A stretch of DNA of 64,000 nt from Lachnospiraceae bacterium (GCA_910575445.1 CAJTFW010000004.1:248001-312000), one strand, 5' to 3'. Numbered from the stretch's first letter, positions 10,075 to 19,159 are shown. Made by a program: numbers and translations. Notes: generated by a model from the letters alone, not told the origin.

Positions 10075-11097
10075 CTATTCTGGGTCATTGTAGCCATTGG
10101 GATTCTGAGACTGCCATCTCCAGGAATCCGCACACATCTCTTCAATCCCATACTCTGCTTCCCATGAAAGCTCTTCTTTGGCCTTTGTAGGATTACAATA
10201 GCAGGTTGCAATATCTCCTGCGCGGCGCGGTTTTATCACATAGGGAAGCTCTTTGCCACATGCTTTGCTAAACGCTGCCACAACCTGAAGTACACTGTAT
10301 CCATGTCCGGTACCTAAATTATAGATTCTGACTGCTTTTTCTTCTTTGAATTTTTCCAGCGCTTTTACATGTCCTTTGGCCAAATCGACCACATGAATAT
10401 AATCCCGAACACCAGTTCCATCCGGTGTATCATAGTCATTTCCAAAGACACCGACACATTCTAGCTTGCCAATCGCCACCTGTGCTACATAGGGCAGCAG
10501 ATTGTTCGGAATTCCTTTGGGGTCTTCTCCAATCTTGCCGGACTTATGTGCCCCAATCGGATTAAAATAGCGAAGCAATATCACATTCCACTCTGGGTCT
10601 GATTTCTGAATATCCATCAGCACTTGTTCTAACATGGTCTTGGTCTGTCCATAAGGATTGGTCGGAGACTGCTTTGGACAGGTCTCGGTAATCGGAATCT
10701 CTAAGGGGTCACCATAGACCGTTGCAGAAGAACTGAAGATAATATTTTTCACACCGTTATTACGCATGGTATCACACAGAAGCAGCGTCCCTGCCATATT
10801 GTTATAATAATACTCGATAGGCTTTTCCACAGATTCTCCAACTGCTTTATAGCCGGCAAAATGAATCACAGCATCCGGCTTTTCCGATGCAAAAATCTGA
10901 TTGATTTTGGGCTGGTCTAAAAGGTCAGCCTCATAGAACTTCAGCGTTTTGCCGGTAATCTCCTGCACCCTTTCTAATGCTTTTTCACTTGCATTGTACA
11001 GGTTATCTACAACTACTACTTCATACCCTTCCTTTAACAGCTCTACGCAAGTATGACTTCCAATGTATCCAGCTCCGCCTGTTACTAAAATCTTCAT
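10075..11097 (-). CDS. galE: UDP-glucose 4-epimerase
   Basis: A 340-residue short-chain dehydrogenase-family enzyme that interconverts UDP-glucose and UDP-galactose. It has the NAD motif TGGAGYIGSHT at the N-terminus, VIHFAGYKAVGES near residue 80, the catalytic SSSATVYG (Ser) and the YGQTK (Tyr, Lys) motif near residue 150, and a C-terminal YCNPTKAKEELSW. The start is the ATG at 11097, giving MKILVTGG, with GAGAGGAAGAAG upstream; the open frame extends 33 bases further without a better site. It supplies UDP-galactose for surface glycans or galactose catabolism; no galK/galT are adjacent. Confidence 0.97.
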   Translation of the reverse strand: MKILVTGGAGYIGSHTCVELLKEGYEVVVVDNLYNASEKALERVQEITGKTLKFYEADLLDQPKINQIFASEKPDAVIHFAGYKAVGESVEKPIEYYYNNMAGTLLLCDTMRNNGVKNIIFSSSATVYGDPLEIPITETCPKQSPTNPYGQTKTMLEQVLMDIQKSDPEWNVILLRYFNPIGAHKSGKIGEDPKGIPNNLLPYVAQVAIGKLECVGVFGNDYDTPDGTGVRDYIHVVDLAKGHVKALEKFKEEKAVRIYNLGTGHGYSVLQVVAAFSKACGKELPYVIKPRRAGDIATCYCNPTKAKEELSWEAEYGIEEMCADSWRWQSQNPNGYNDPE

Positions 11098-11252
11098 ACT
11101 CTTCTTCCTCTCTAAACTTTGTTTTTGCAACTGGTAGTTTACTTAACTACTTGCTTTGGAATACAGTGTAGCACACTTTACACAGAATGGGAAGGGGAAT
11201 GAAAAATAAATGGAATAATCTAAAGTTACACCATCAAAAACCCCCGAAATCC

Positions 11253-11281
11253 TTGTATTTTTCCTAAATTAGATTTATAAT
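11253..11281 (+). promoter_or_regulatory. SigA-type promoter for the plus-strand gene at 11355
   Basis: TTGTAT (11253-11258), 17-bp spacer, perfect TATAAT (11276-11281), about 74 bases before the start codon. Confidence 0.75.
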
Positions 11282-11354
11282 ATTCTTTGTAAAATATTCC
11301 ATACAAAGCCACCAGTGCGACGCCACTTGGGGTTAAAATAAAAGGAGACATATC

Positions 11355-11876
11355 ATGAAAAATCAATTATTTGAAGAAGCAAAGCGTTCTGATACACTCA
11401 GTAAAGAGTTAATCAGCAACCTGCTTGAATCCATGGAGTACAGCAGCATTTCTTTTATCAACTGGAGCATTGACGTTCTGAAAATCTTAAAGACCCGTAT
11501 CGACCGCGGAGATAAGATTACAGACGCAGTATCCAAAATTGTCTACGACAAAAAATCCTTCCAGGCTTTTGTCAAAAAAAATTTTTCTTCTTATATCTTT
11601 AGCCAGGTATACGCAGACCCCAAAAAAGCAGAGAAAGTCTATTTTCATCTGGAGGCATGCGAGGGCGGTTATGACCTGATTATGGCTTCTTCTTCTAAAG
11701 AGAAAACTTTTAGCTGGATATCAAGTCTTAGCGAGCGCTTCTCTCTGGTGGAGATGATTGCAACTGGTATTGTCTATCTCAAAGACAACCAGACCAATAC
11801 TTACACTCCTTTTATCTCGGCAAAAGGAAAATATTGCAACTATGATAAAGCATCTGGAAATATTCTAGAAGTATAG
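11355..11876 (+). CDS. Protein of unknown function
   Basis: A 173-residue soluble protein I do not recognise. It has no signal peptide or membrane segment. The N-terminal half is helical and charged (KSFQAFVKKNFSS), the C-terminal half has alternating hydrophobic residues (YDLIMASSSKEKTFSWI, then a short TNTYTPFISAKGKY tail) suggesting an alpha/beta fold. ATG at 11355 is preceded by AAAGGAGA and a good promoter, and a terminator follows, so it is a genuine single-gene unit. It is one of the few plus-strand genes in the first half of the window. Confidence 0.75.
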   Translation: MKNQLFEEAKRSDTLSKELISNLLESMEYSSISFINWSIDVLKILKTRIDRGDKITDAVSKIVYDKKSFQAFVKKNFSSYIFSQVYADPKKAEKVYFHLEACEGGYDLIMASSSKEKTFSWISSLSERFSLVEMIATGIVYLKDNQTNTYTPFISAKGKYCNYDKASGNILEV

Positions 11877-11890
11877 GATTTTTACATAGA

Positions 11891-11939
11891 AACAGCCAGC
11901 AGAGCCAAAAAATACGCAAGCTCTACTGACTGTTTTTTT
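11891..11939 (+). terminator. Intrinsic terminator of the unknown plus-strand gene
   Basis: A 15-bp stem with two wobble pairs (11891-11905 with 11920-11934) followed by TTTTTTT. It overlaps the 3' end of the convergent radical SAM gene (stop at 11923), whose last codons form part of the hairpin. Confidence 0.8.
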
Positions 11940-12828
11940 CTACCCCCTGGTAGTCAAAATCCGGGATAAAACTCTTAGAGGCACACTCCCCTTCCTGGAT
12001 ATAGACCTTTGTCATCCCAAGAAAACGCGCATAATCCACCACTTCCTGATATTCCTCCTCTGTCACCTTTCGGTTAAGTTCTGGATATGCTTTTACAGAT
12101 GAAAGCGGTGTATACTGACGCATCAGACTTACCCAGATGCGATTTCCAAATGTATCAAAAAGATATTCCAGTACATCCTTACTGTCTGACACACAGCCTG
12201 GAAGCATCAGATGGCGGACAATCACGCCTTTTTTCATTATCCCGCGTCTGTCAAACACCTCTTTTTCTGACTGCCTTACCATCTCCTCAAGCGCCTCTGC
12301 CGCCCTTACAGGATAATCCGGCGCAAAAGAATAGCGACTGGCAAGCGTCTGACTTCTATATTTATAATCCGGCAGCCAAATATCCACAAGTCCTTCTAAC
12401 TGCTTTAATACTTCTGCCTTCTCATAGCCTCCTGTATTATAGACAACGGGAAGGATTAAGCCCTGTTCTTTTGCCAGATGTAGTGCTTTTATCACAGATG
12501 GCAGAAAATGCCCTGCTGTTACCAGATTGATATTATTGGCTTTTTGTTTTTGAAGCTCCAAAAATATCTCTGCTAACCGCAAAGTGCTTATCTCTTTCCC
12601 AACACTTCCTTTGGCAATCCTATAATTTTGACAAAAGACACAGCGAAGGGTACATCCCGAAAAGAAGACGGTCCCTGAGCCTTCTGTCCCTGAAATACAA
12701 GGCTCTTCCCACAGATGAAGCGAAGCTCTTGCCACATAGGGCTCTTTAGGCATCCCACAATATCCACGTTCTCCATGTGCCCTGTCAACCTTACATTCTC
12801 TAGGGCAAAGTCCACATCCTTCTATCAT
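11923..12828 (-). CDS. Radical SAM protein, PflA-like (PflX/COG1313 type)
   Basis: A 301-residue radical SAM protein. The 4Fe-4S/SAM motif is GCTLRCVFCQNY near residue 58, preceded by an N-terminal cysteine cluster (CGLCPRECKVDR and GYCGM) characteristic of the COG1313 PflX group, related to pyruvate formate-lyase activating enzymes. Conserved downstream segments include NLVTAGHFLP, VYNTGGYE and the DIWLPDYKY motif. The substrate protein is not known. It overlaps the upstream HD-domain gene by four bases, so the two are co-translated. Confidence 0.85.
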   Translation of the reverse strand: MIEGCGLCPRECKVDRAHGERGYCGMPKEPYVARASLHLWEEPCISGTEGSGTVFFSGCTLRCVFCQNYRIAKGSVGKEISTLRLAEIFLELQKQKANNINLVTAGHFLPSVIKALHLAKEQGLILPVVYNTGGYEKAEVLKQLEGLVDIWLPDYKYRSQTLASRYSFAPDYPVRAAEALEEMVRQSEKEVFDRRGIMKKGVIVRHLMLPGCVSDSKDVLEYLFDTFGNRIWVSLMRQYTPLSSVKAYPELNRKVTEEEYQEVVDYARFLGMTKVYIQEGECASKSFIPDFDYQGVEKNSQ

Positions 12829-13361
12829 CCCTGATATAACCTCTCAAACCACTTGAGATATTTTTGCTCTGTCTCTTTAAAAGGTTCTGTATCAAACACA
12901 GGATGACTGGATAATTCCCCTGGATATTTCACCGCTTCCTCTCCCATAAAATGCTGAAATTCATAATACAACAGCGTATCATCTAACTGCTTCCAGAGTC
13001 TTTCCTCCTCCTTAGACACCCCTTTTAAATATTTCTGAAAAATACAGTCCTGCAAGACTTTCTCAATCTCCTGATATTTTATCAGATGCCCTTTCACCGG
13101 CCTTGTAATATCCGCCAGATACGCTTCGCTGGCATCATGTAGTAAACATGCTAACTGTACGCGTCTATCATATCCCCTTGCATATGCCTCCTCACAGCAG
13201 TGAATACAGTGCTGCCCCACCGAATAGAACTTTGGAAAATGCCCATTTGCCCTTACCAGCATCGACAGCGCATGTGCAATATCCAAAATCTCAATCTGCT
13301 CTATCTTAGGCGCTGCCGGCGCAAAAGAAATCTTAGAATATGTTGTAATACAATCTCCCAT
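12825..13361 (-). CDS. HD-domain phosphohydrolase (YfbR/5'-nucleotidase-like)
   Basis: A 178-residue HD protein. Metal ligands are visible as SVGQHC (His), the HD pair in LACLLHDASEAYLADI, and a later Asp in KQLDDTLL. The pattern HDASEAYL-x-DI-x-RPVK is typical of the YfbR-like group that hydrolyses nucleoside or deoxynucleoside monophosphates. ATG at 13361 has AGGAGGAG nine bases upstream. It is the first gene of a two-gene unit with the PflX-like protein. Confidence 0.85.
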   Translation of the reverse strand: MGDCITTYSKISFAPAAPKIEQIEILDIAHALSMLVRANGHFPKFYSVGQHCIHCCEEAYARGYDRRVQLACLLHDASEAYLADITRPVKGHLIKYQEIEKVLQDCIFQKYLKGVSKEEERLWKQLDDTLLYYEFQHFMGEEAVKYPGELSSHPVFDTEPFKETEQKYLKWFERLYQG

Positions 13362-13459
13362 CCTTATCTCCTCCTGTATATTCTCCTCATATCTTGACGC
13401 CCCCAGGATTCTGCTATATACTATTCAACACTACCTGTAGAAAGGAACGCCTTTGACTT

Positions 13460-14554
13460 ATGAAAGAAAAAAAAGAACTTATCCAATACACAGCTATATG
13501 TATTCTTATCATCTATCTTGTGTGTCATTACTGGGACACTGCCATGCAATGGCTTGGCGTCTGTCTTCATGTTGTCCGTCCTCTGCTCTTAGGCGGCATC
13601 ACTGCGTATATTCTAAACCTGATTATGGATTTTTACGAAAAAAATATCCTTTCCAAATGGTACACCACTCCTTCGCGCCGCCGCATGGTCTCCATCCTTC
13701 TGTCTTTGATAACCCTGCTTCTTATTCTGGCTCTTATCATCAATATGATTGTACCAGAATTAAAATCCTGTATGGAAATCCTGCTCTCAAACCTTCCGGT
13801 TGTCTACGATGCTGCGATACAGTTTTTAAACAATCACCCGGAGCTTTTCTCCCTTATCCCTGCTCCATCTGATATGCAGTTTGACGTCCAGACCATCCTA
13901 GAAAAGCTTGTAGCTTTCTTTGGCTCCGGGGCAGGTGCCAGTTTGTTTGGCTATCTCTCTTCTTTTATAACACTTATCACCCAGTTATTTGTGATGCTGA
14001 TATTTGCCATCTATGTGCTTGCCGGCAAAGAATGGCTGATGCACCAGACAGACCGTTTAGCCCGCATCTACCTTCCCTCCCGCATCCGGCATAAAGCCTA
14101 TCATATCCTGCGCACCCTAGATAACAGCTTTCACCGCTTTATCGTAGGTCAATGCACAGAAGCTTTGATTCTTGGCATCTTATGTATCCTTGGCATGTTT
14201 TTATTAAGACTTCCCTATGCCGTAATGATTGGCGTCCTTGTAGGTGCCACTGCACTTATCCCTATCTTTGGTGCCTATATCGGTGCCATTATAGGTATCC
14301 TGATGATTTTTACCGAAGCACCGTTTAAGGCCCTGTTATTTCTGTTATTTATCGTTATACTACAGCAGTTGGAAAATCAGCTTATCTATCCCCGCGTTGT
14401 AGGAACCTCCATCGGCCTTCCGGGAATCTTAGTCTTCTCTGCCGTGATGGTCGGTGGCAGCCTCTTTGGTGTCGCTGGCGTCCTTCTGGGTATCCCCTTA
14501 GCCGCAGCAGCCTACCAGCTTCTAAAAGAAGACCTCCAAAAACGCGAACATTAA
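13460..14554 (+). CDS. AI-2E family transporter (YtvI/PerM-like membrane protein)
   Basis: A 364-residue membrane protein with about seven or eight membrane segments and the PF01594 C-terminal signature: GQCTEALILG, then AVMIGVLVGATALIPIFGAYIGA (split motif), LQQLENQLIYPRVVG and GVLLGIPLAAA. Family members export small molecules or ions (AI-2, or Na+/H+ antiport in some). The ribosome binding site AAAGGA is 13 bases upstream, longer than ideal; there is an in-frame stop immediately before, so no longer start is possible. It ends three bases before the convergent truA gene. Confidence 0.9.
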   Translation: MKEKKELIQYTAICILIIYLVCHYWDTAMQWLGVCLHVVRPLLLGGITAYILNLIMDFYEKNILSKWYTTPSRRRMVSILLSLITLLLILALIINMIVPELKSCMEILLSNLPVVYDAAIQFLNNHPELFSLIPAPSDMQFDVQTILEKLVAFFGSGAGASLFGYLSSFITLITQLFVMLIFAIYVLAGKEWLMHQTDRLARIYLPSRIRHKAYHILRTLDNSFHRFIVGQCTEALILGILCILGMFLLRLPYAVMIGVLVGATALIPIFGAYIGAIIGILMIFTEAPFKALLFLLFIVILQQLENQLIYPRVVGTSIGLPGILVFSAVMVGGSLFGVAGVLLGIPLAAAAYQLLKEDLQKREH

Positions 14555-14557
14555 CTT

Positions 14558-15295
14558 CTATTTATAATTCACTTCCATCAACATCAACCCTTCGGGCGGC
14601 ATCAGCCGCCCGGCTTTCTCTCTGTCCCCACTTTCTATAATCTCTCTCATAGATTTGGGGCTTCGAAGCCCAAGTCCCACTTCCACAAGTGTCCCTGTTA
14701 AAATCCGCACCATATGATATAAAAAACCATCCCCTAGATAACTAATCTCAATCCTGTCCTTATCTTTTTGAACAAGAATCTCCTCCACTGTGCGAATTGT
14801 CGACTTCTTATACCTTTTTAGCGAACAAAACGCCCGGTAATCATGTTTTCCACATAAATACCCCGCCGCTTCTCTCATCGCCTCCACATCTAGCTTCTCT
14901 AAAACCGGTACAGAAAATCTCCTCCCAAACACATCTGGCAAGGCACTATTCCATATCCGATATACATACCGCTTCCTAATCGCCCAAAGTCTTGCATGAA
15001 ATCTAGGCTCCGCTTCCTCTATTGACACCACCCCAATATCCGCCGGCAGATACCGGTTCATATACTCCAAAATCTCCTTGCAGCTCTTCCCCCCACTACA
15101 CCGAAAGCTAATCACCTGCCCCGCCGCATGCACTCCCGTATCCGTTCTTCCTGACCCATGCACTTCTACCACATTCCCCTCCATCCGCGACAAAAGTTCT
15201 TCTAACTTCCCCTGAATGGTATTTTGCGTATTCCCCTGCACCTGCCACCCCCGATACCGAGTCCCCTCATACTGTACTACTGCCTTATAATTCAT
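14558..15295 (-). CDS. truA: tRNA pseudouridine(38-40) synthase
   Basis: A 245-residue TruA that modifies U38-40 in the tRNA anticodon arm. The catalytic Asp52 is in GSGRTDTGVHA; other hallmarks are YEGTRYRGWQVQ near the start, FHARLWAIRKRYVYRI and FLYHMVRILTGTLVEVG. The ATG at 15295 gives the usual N-terminus with AGGAAAAAG upstream; a longer reading to 15319 has no ribosome binding site. A TATAAT-like -10 lies about 50 bases upstream. Confidence 0.96.
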   Translation of the reverse strand: MNYKAVVQYEGTRYRGWQVQGNTQNTIQGKLEELLSRMEGNVVEVHGSGRTDTGVHAAGQVISFRCSGGKSCKEILEYMNRYLPADIGVVSIEEAEPRFHARLWAIRKRYVYRIWNSALPDVFGRRFSVPVLEKLDVEAMREAAGYLCGKHDYRAFCSLKRYKKSTIRTVEEILVQKDKDRIEISYLGDGFLYHMVRILTGTLVEVGLGLRSPKSMREIIESGDREKAGRLMPPEGLMLMEVNYK

Positions 15296-15403
15296 CGCTC
15301 TTTTTCCTATTAAAATCAAATTAGCATTATTTTTTCTCTGTAAAATATTATAGCATAAAATATATTGGAATTGCGAACGGATTGAAACACCTTCAAAAAA
15401 TTC

Positions 15404-15432
15404 TTGATATTATTTATTTGAATGAATATAAT
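15404..15432 (+). promoter_or_regulatory. Strong SigA-type promoter ahead of the AlbA-domain gene
   Basis: TTGATA (15404-15409), 17-bp spacer, TATAAT (15427-15432). It lies 29 bases before a 20-codon open frame with a perfect Shine-Dalgarno and 141 bases before the AlbA-domain gene. Confidence 0.8.
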
Positions 15433-15460
15433 AAAATCATACTCAAGGAGGAGCAATGTC

Positions 15461-15523
15461 ATGAAATTTCCAGAAAATGCAAAAAAGCCTCAGACGCCAG
15501 AATCAAGGGTGGAAAATATATAA
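15461..15523 (+). CDS. Twenty-codon leader ORF or gene remnant
   Basis: ATG at 15461 is preceded by AAGGAGGAG at ideal spacing and by the promoter above; the frame closes at TAA after 20 codons (MKFPENAKKPQTPE...). It is polar and proline-rich. It could be a leader peptide that tunes translation of the next gene, or the N-terminal stump of a gene truncated by mutation. Translation signals are excellent, so it is probably translated, but no function can be assigned. Confidence 0.45.
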   Translation: MKFPENAKKPQTPESRVENI

Positions 15524-15572
15524 AAGCAGAACCAACGGCACACGAAGGTGCCTGATGGTATGGAGATTTTTT

Positions 15573-17027
15573 ATGAAATATTCAGTTGAAGAATTAACAA
15601 TAAAAAAGGAAGACCAGACTTATGACAGGAAAAGCGCCCGAAAGGAACCGAAAGGGCTGTCTAATCATATCGTTGCCTTTGCTAACGCTGACGGTGGCAT
15701 ATTGGTCATTGGAATTGAAGATAATGGCGAAATTACAGGAATTGATAGCTATACCGATAAAGTCAATGAAATCCTGCGCGTCCCTTTTGATTTCTGCAGA
15801 CCGTCTGTCCTTATAGAAACAGAAACCTTGGAATGTATCGATAAAAACGGAAATCCCAACCATCTTTTGGTCATCCATATCCCCCAAAGTCCTGAGCTCC
15901 ATGCAAATCAACAGGATGACGTATACTACCGTATGGGTGATAAATCACAGAAGCTTAGCTTTGATGACCGGTTACGACTGATGTACTCCAAAGGCTCACG
16001 CTATTACGAAGATGAACCGGCAGCGGATTCCTCTATTGACGATATTGATATGGATTTCGTAGCGTCCTACTGCAAAAAAATCGGATATGCTAAATCACCG
16101 ACCGAATATATCCAGCAGAATAAATCCTACATTGTTACAAAAGGTGGCCGTCAAGAAATGAGCGTTGCCGCCATTCTCCTGTTTGGAAAAGATCCGCAGC
16201 AATATTTTCAGCGAGCCCGGATCCGTTTTACCCGTTATGATGGTATAGAAGCGAAGGTCGGATCTGAAATGAATGTGGTAAAGGATAAGATATTTACTGG
16301 GCGTATTCTTGACATGGTTGAAAAAACGCTGGCTTTTGTCCAGGATCAGATCAAAGAACATACTTACCTTGGAAAAGAAGGGAAATTCATAACAACACCT
16401 GAATTTCCTGAATTCGTTTGGAAGGAAATTATCATAAATGCCGTCACCCACCGCGATTACAGCATCAAGGGAACCGATATCCAGGTCAAAATGTTTGATG
16501 ACCGGATCGTTGTGGAAAGTCCAGGAAACCTACCTGGCATCGTCCGTTTGAGCAACATGCGCCAAGTCCATTTTTCCCGTAATCCCAAAATAGCTGCTTT
16601 TTTACATGAGTATGATTATGTGCAGGAATTTGGAGAAGGCGTCGACCGCATGTATAAGGAAATGGAGAAAGCAGGACTACCAGCACCCGAATATAAAGAT
16701 GTCGCCTTTATGCTAAATACGACAATCCGAAACCAAATTGGCGCGGCTTCTGACGCGATTGGCGCGACTTCTGGCACGAGCAGCATGACTTCTAGCATCA
16801 AGGATATCAAGAATACTGTCCAAACAGAACTCTCCAAAAATGAATTTCTTGTATACTGCTTTATAAAAGCAAATCCTGAAGCCTCCACACGCATAATTTC
16901 CAGCAACATTAAGCTCTCTACGAGAACTGTGCAACGCTGCATAGCTGCTCTTTTGGAAAAAAACATTATTGAAAATCAGGGAACCCGACAGCATGTAAAA
17001 TGGTCCATTCTGGAACAGAAGTTATGA
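15573..17027 (+). CDS. AlbA_2/Schlafen-type putative transcriptional regulator with HATPase-like and winged-helix domains
   Basis: A 484-residue protein. The N-terminal domain (residues about 1-130) is the AlbA_2 (Schlafen AAA_4) fold: E-x-Q-T-Y-D-R-K, then IVAFANADGGILVIGIEDNG. The middle holds the PF13749 ATPase-like module (KEIIINAVTHRDYSIKG, IVVESPGNLPGIV, RNPKIAAFL, YVQEFGEGVDRMYKEM). A low-complexity Gly/Ser/Thr linker (about residues 395-410, GATSGTSSMTSS) leads to a C-terminal winged helix (RIISSNIKLSTRTVQRCI). Start ATG at 15573 has GGAG upstream. Such genes are common in accessory regions of Firmicutes; most are poorly characterised DNA-binding regulators. It stands alone between truA and the cobalamin cluster. 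Confidence 0.85.
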   Translation: MKYSVEELTIKKEDQTYDRKSARKEPKGLSNHIVAFANADGGILVIGIEDNGEITGIDSYTDKVNEILRVPFDFCRPSVLIETETLECIDKNGNPNHLLVIHIPQSPELHANQQDDVYYRMGDKSQKLSFDDRLRLMYSKGSRYYEDEPAADSSIDDIDMDFVASYCKKIGYAKSPTEYIQQNKSYIVTKGGRQEMSVAAILLFGKDPQQYFQRARIRFTRYDGIEAKVGSEMNVVKDKIFTGRILDMVEKTLAFVQDQIKEHTYLGKEGKFITTPEFPEFVWKEIIINAVTHRDYSIKGTDIQVKMFDDRIVVESPGNLPGIVRLSNMRQVHFSRNPKIAAFLHEYDYVQEFGEGVDRMYKEMEKAGLPAPEYKDVAFMLNTTIRNQIGAASDAIGATSGTSSMTSSIKDIKNTVQTELSKNEFLVYCFIKANPEASTRIISSNIKLSTRTVQRCIAALLEKNIIENQGTRQHVKWSILEQKL

Positions 17028-17115
17028 TAAAATGCATGCTCAGCGCATGGGAGGGGTGACAAAATTCATCTCGCCCCTCTGCCATTCCTTTCCATGCCCT
17101 ACCATATGGAGCATT

Positions 17116-17646
17116 TTACATCTCAATCCCTTTGCGTGCCTTCACGCCCTTATCAAATGGATGCTTCCTCTTCTTCATCTCTGTCACATAATCCGCTAAT
17201 TCTATCAGTTCTTCTCCTGGATCTCTCCCTGTAAGCACCACCTCAAGCCCTTCTGGCCGTTCCATCAAGAAGCGAATCGCCTCTCTTGGCGCTATCATCC
17301 CATACTGATAAGCGCTCATAAATTCATCAATCACCAGCATCCCATAATTTTCTTCTTTTGCCTTCTTTATCACCTTCACAAAAAGCTCCATATAGGCATC
17401 TTTTGCTTTCTCTTTTTGCTCGTCTGTCATATTCCAGTAAAATCCAAACTTCTCTGTACAGCAGCAATAGTCAATCCCCAGTTTTTGAAGCATCTCTACC
17501 TCACTTGAAGTCCCATCCTTCATACACTGGCAAAACAGTACCTTTATCCCATATCCGGCAGCCCGCACTGCAAGCCCCACGGCTGCGGTTGTCTTCCCCT
17601 TGCCATCTCCACAATAAATATGCAGACACCCTTTTACATTATCCAT
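17116..17646 (-). CDS. cobA: Cob(I)yrinic acid a,c-diamide adenosyltransferase
   Basis: A 176-residue CobA/CobO/BtuR-type enzyme that puts the adenosyl group on cob(I)alamin or corrinoid precursors. It has the P-loop GDGKGKTT at residues 13-20, MKDGTSSEVEMLQKLG, LVIDEFMSAYQYG and the C-terminal VVLTGRDPGEELIELADYV pattern. It is the last gene of the cobalamin cluster and overlaps cbiB by 13 bases. No T-run terminator follows; only a GAGGGG/CCCCTC hairpin is visible at 17049-17080. Confidence 0.95.
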   Translation of the reverse strand: MDNVKGCLHIYCGDGKGKTTAAVGLAVRAAGYGIKVLFCQCMKDGTSSEVEMLQKLGIDYCCCTEKFGFYWNMTDEQKEKAKDAYMELFVKVIKKAKEENYGMLVIDEFMSAYQYGMIAPREAIRFLMERPEGLEVVLTGRDPGEELIELADYVTEMKKRKHPFDKGVKARKGIEM

Positions 17647-18602
17647 AATATCGCTCCTTTCACAAGCAAAAATACCAAAAGTGCCAACACCGCTGTTCCA
17701 TACAACAGCTGATTTGCCCTTTTAATATCCTGATATTCCACTGCCCGATGGTCATCGCCTAATGTTGGCTTCTGATACAGCGTTCCAAAGTAGTATGCAT
17801 TGCCAGCCAACTGAATATGCAGCGCCCCTGCTGTCACTGCCTCTGTATGTGCAGAATTGGGACTGCTATGCTGATATCTGTCTCTCTTATATATCTTCCA
17901 TGCATGTTTTGCATCCATCCCAAGACATGCGCTTGCTCCAATCATCAAAAGCGCTGAAATCCTTGCTGGCAGATAATTTACCAAATCGTCAAATTTTGCC
18001 GCTGCCCTGCCAAAATACAGATAGCGTTCATTTTTATATCCTACCATCGAATCCATCGTATTTACTGCCTTATAAAAATATCCAAAAGGCGCTCCGCCAA
18101 TCACCATAAAAAGCAGTGGTGCCACAATCCCATCGGATGTATTCTCAGCCACCGTCTCCACTGCTGCCTTGGTCACTCCAATCTCGTCAAGCACCGCCGT
18201 ATCCCTTCCAACCACCATAGCCACTGCGTCTCTTGCCCCTGTAAGGTCGCCTGCTTTTAGTGCCTGATATACTTTCATCGTCTCATCTTTTAACGCCTTG
18301 GTGGCAAGCAGTTGATAGCACATCACGGTCTCTAATAAAAAGTGAAGATATGGATGCACGCTTTTAGCTAGTGCTAAAAGTCCCCATGCGACCCCAGATG
18401 TTATCCCGGCTGTCAGCACCAAAAGAAATCCTCCTGCTATCAATTCCCCTTGCTTTGTCTTAGAAAATATCTTTCGAAGCAGTGTTTCCAAAGTGCTAAT
18501 CAGATGCCCCACCAGGCGAATCGGATGATATAGCCAATGCGGGTCTCCAATCAACAAATCCAGTATAAATCCAAGCCCTACGGCAAGCATTGATAATTCC
18601 AT
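17634..18602 (-). CDS. cbiB: Adenosylcobinamide-phosphate synthase (integral membrane)
   Basis: A 322-residue CbiB/CobD membrane protein that joins aminopropanol (phosphate) to adenosylcobyric acid. Recognised by GLGFILDLLIGDPHWLYHPIRLVG at the N-terminus (written here as the family motif DLLIGDPHWLYHPIR), ETVAENTSDGIVAPLLF, FYKAVNTMDSMVGYKN and SPNSAHTEAVTAGAL. The start is the ATG at 18602 (GAAGGGA upstream), inside the 3' end of cobC (25-base overlap); a longer frame to 18641 lacks a binding site. Works with CobD, which provides the aminopropanol phosphate. Confidence 0.95.
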   Translation of the reverse strand: MELSMLAVGLGFILDLLIGDPHWLYHPIRLVGHLISTLETLLRKIFSKTKQGELIAGGFLLVLTAGITSGVAWGLLALAKSVHPYLHFLLETVMCYQLLATKALKDETMKVYQALKAGDLTGARDAVAMVVGRDTAVLDEIGVTKAAVETVAENTSDGIVAPLLFMVIGGAPFGYFYKAVNTMDSMVGYKNERYLYFGRAAAKFDDLVNYLPARISALLMIGASACLGMDAKHAWKIYKRDRYQHSSPNSAHTEAVTAGALHIQLAGNAYYFGTLYQKPTLGDDHRAVEYQDIKRANQLLYGTAVLALLVFLLVKGAILWIM

Positions 18603-19159
18603 AACATCGTCCCTTCTACAGGCGTTAAAAGATACCCACACCCATTTTTTACCTGATAGTCAAAATAGGATTGCTCTGGAAAGCCATAGCGCTCCATAAT
18701 CGCCATAATGGTACCCCCATGCACCACCAAAGCCACTGTGCCATCTATCTTTGTTATCTCTTTCACAATCTCTGCAAAGCCTTCCTGACAGCGCGCCTTA
18801 AAATCCTCCATCGACTCTCCCCCCGGAAATGGAAGCGTTCCTCCACTGTCAATCCAGGCCTGATAAGACAGATTCCCATCTAACTCCTGATAGCTTTTAT
18901 TTTCAAAATCCCCAAAGTCACATTCCCGAAGTTTCTCTACTATCTGCATCTGGCTGTTCTCTACCTTCCAGATAAGCTTTGCCGTCTCTATGCACCGCCG
19001 CATAGGGCTTGTATAGATACGCACAACTTCAGGATATAGACGCCCCTCTAACAGTGCAATCCCCTGTGCACAAAGTCCCTCGTCTGTACGGCCTCCAAGA
19101 TAGCGCCCTTCTAGATTCCCTTTTGTAAATGAATGGCGCACTAAAACAATTTCAGCCAC
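18578..19159 (-). CDS. cobC: Alpha-ribazole phosphatase / histidine phosphatase family
   Basis: A 193-residue phosphoglycerate-mutase-like phosphatase. The catalytic RHG-type motif is LVRHSFTKGN (His8 region), with TSPMRRCIETAKLI, LRECDFGDFENKSYQEL and VVHGGTIMAIM, the order expected for CobC. It removes the phosphate from alpha-ribazole phosphate or adenosylcobalamin 5'-phosphate in nucleotide-loop assembly. Position between a cobU-like gene (8-base overlap) and cbiB supports the cobalamin role over a general phosphatase. Confidence 0.88.
   Translation of the reverse strand: MAEIVLVRHSFTKGNLEGRYLGGRTDEGLCAQGIALLEGRLYPEVVRIYTSPMRRCIETAKLIWKVENSQMQIVEKLRECDFGDFENKSYQELDGNLSYQAWIDSGGTLPFPGGESMEDFKARCQEGFAEIVKEITKIDGTVALVVHGGTIMAIMERYGFPEQSYFDYQVKNGCGYLLTPVEGTMLWNYQCLP

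Noticed and set aside
12087-12530. 147-codon plus-strand frame opposite the radical SAM gene
   Set aside because: Low-complexity Leu/Pro/Ser shadow lacking a Shine-Dalgarno.
17041-17100. Rho-independent terminator between the AlbA gene and cobA
   Set aside because: A GAGGGG/CCCCTC hairpin is present but no T-run follows on either strand.
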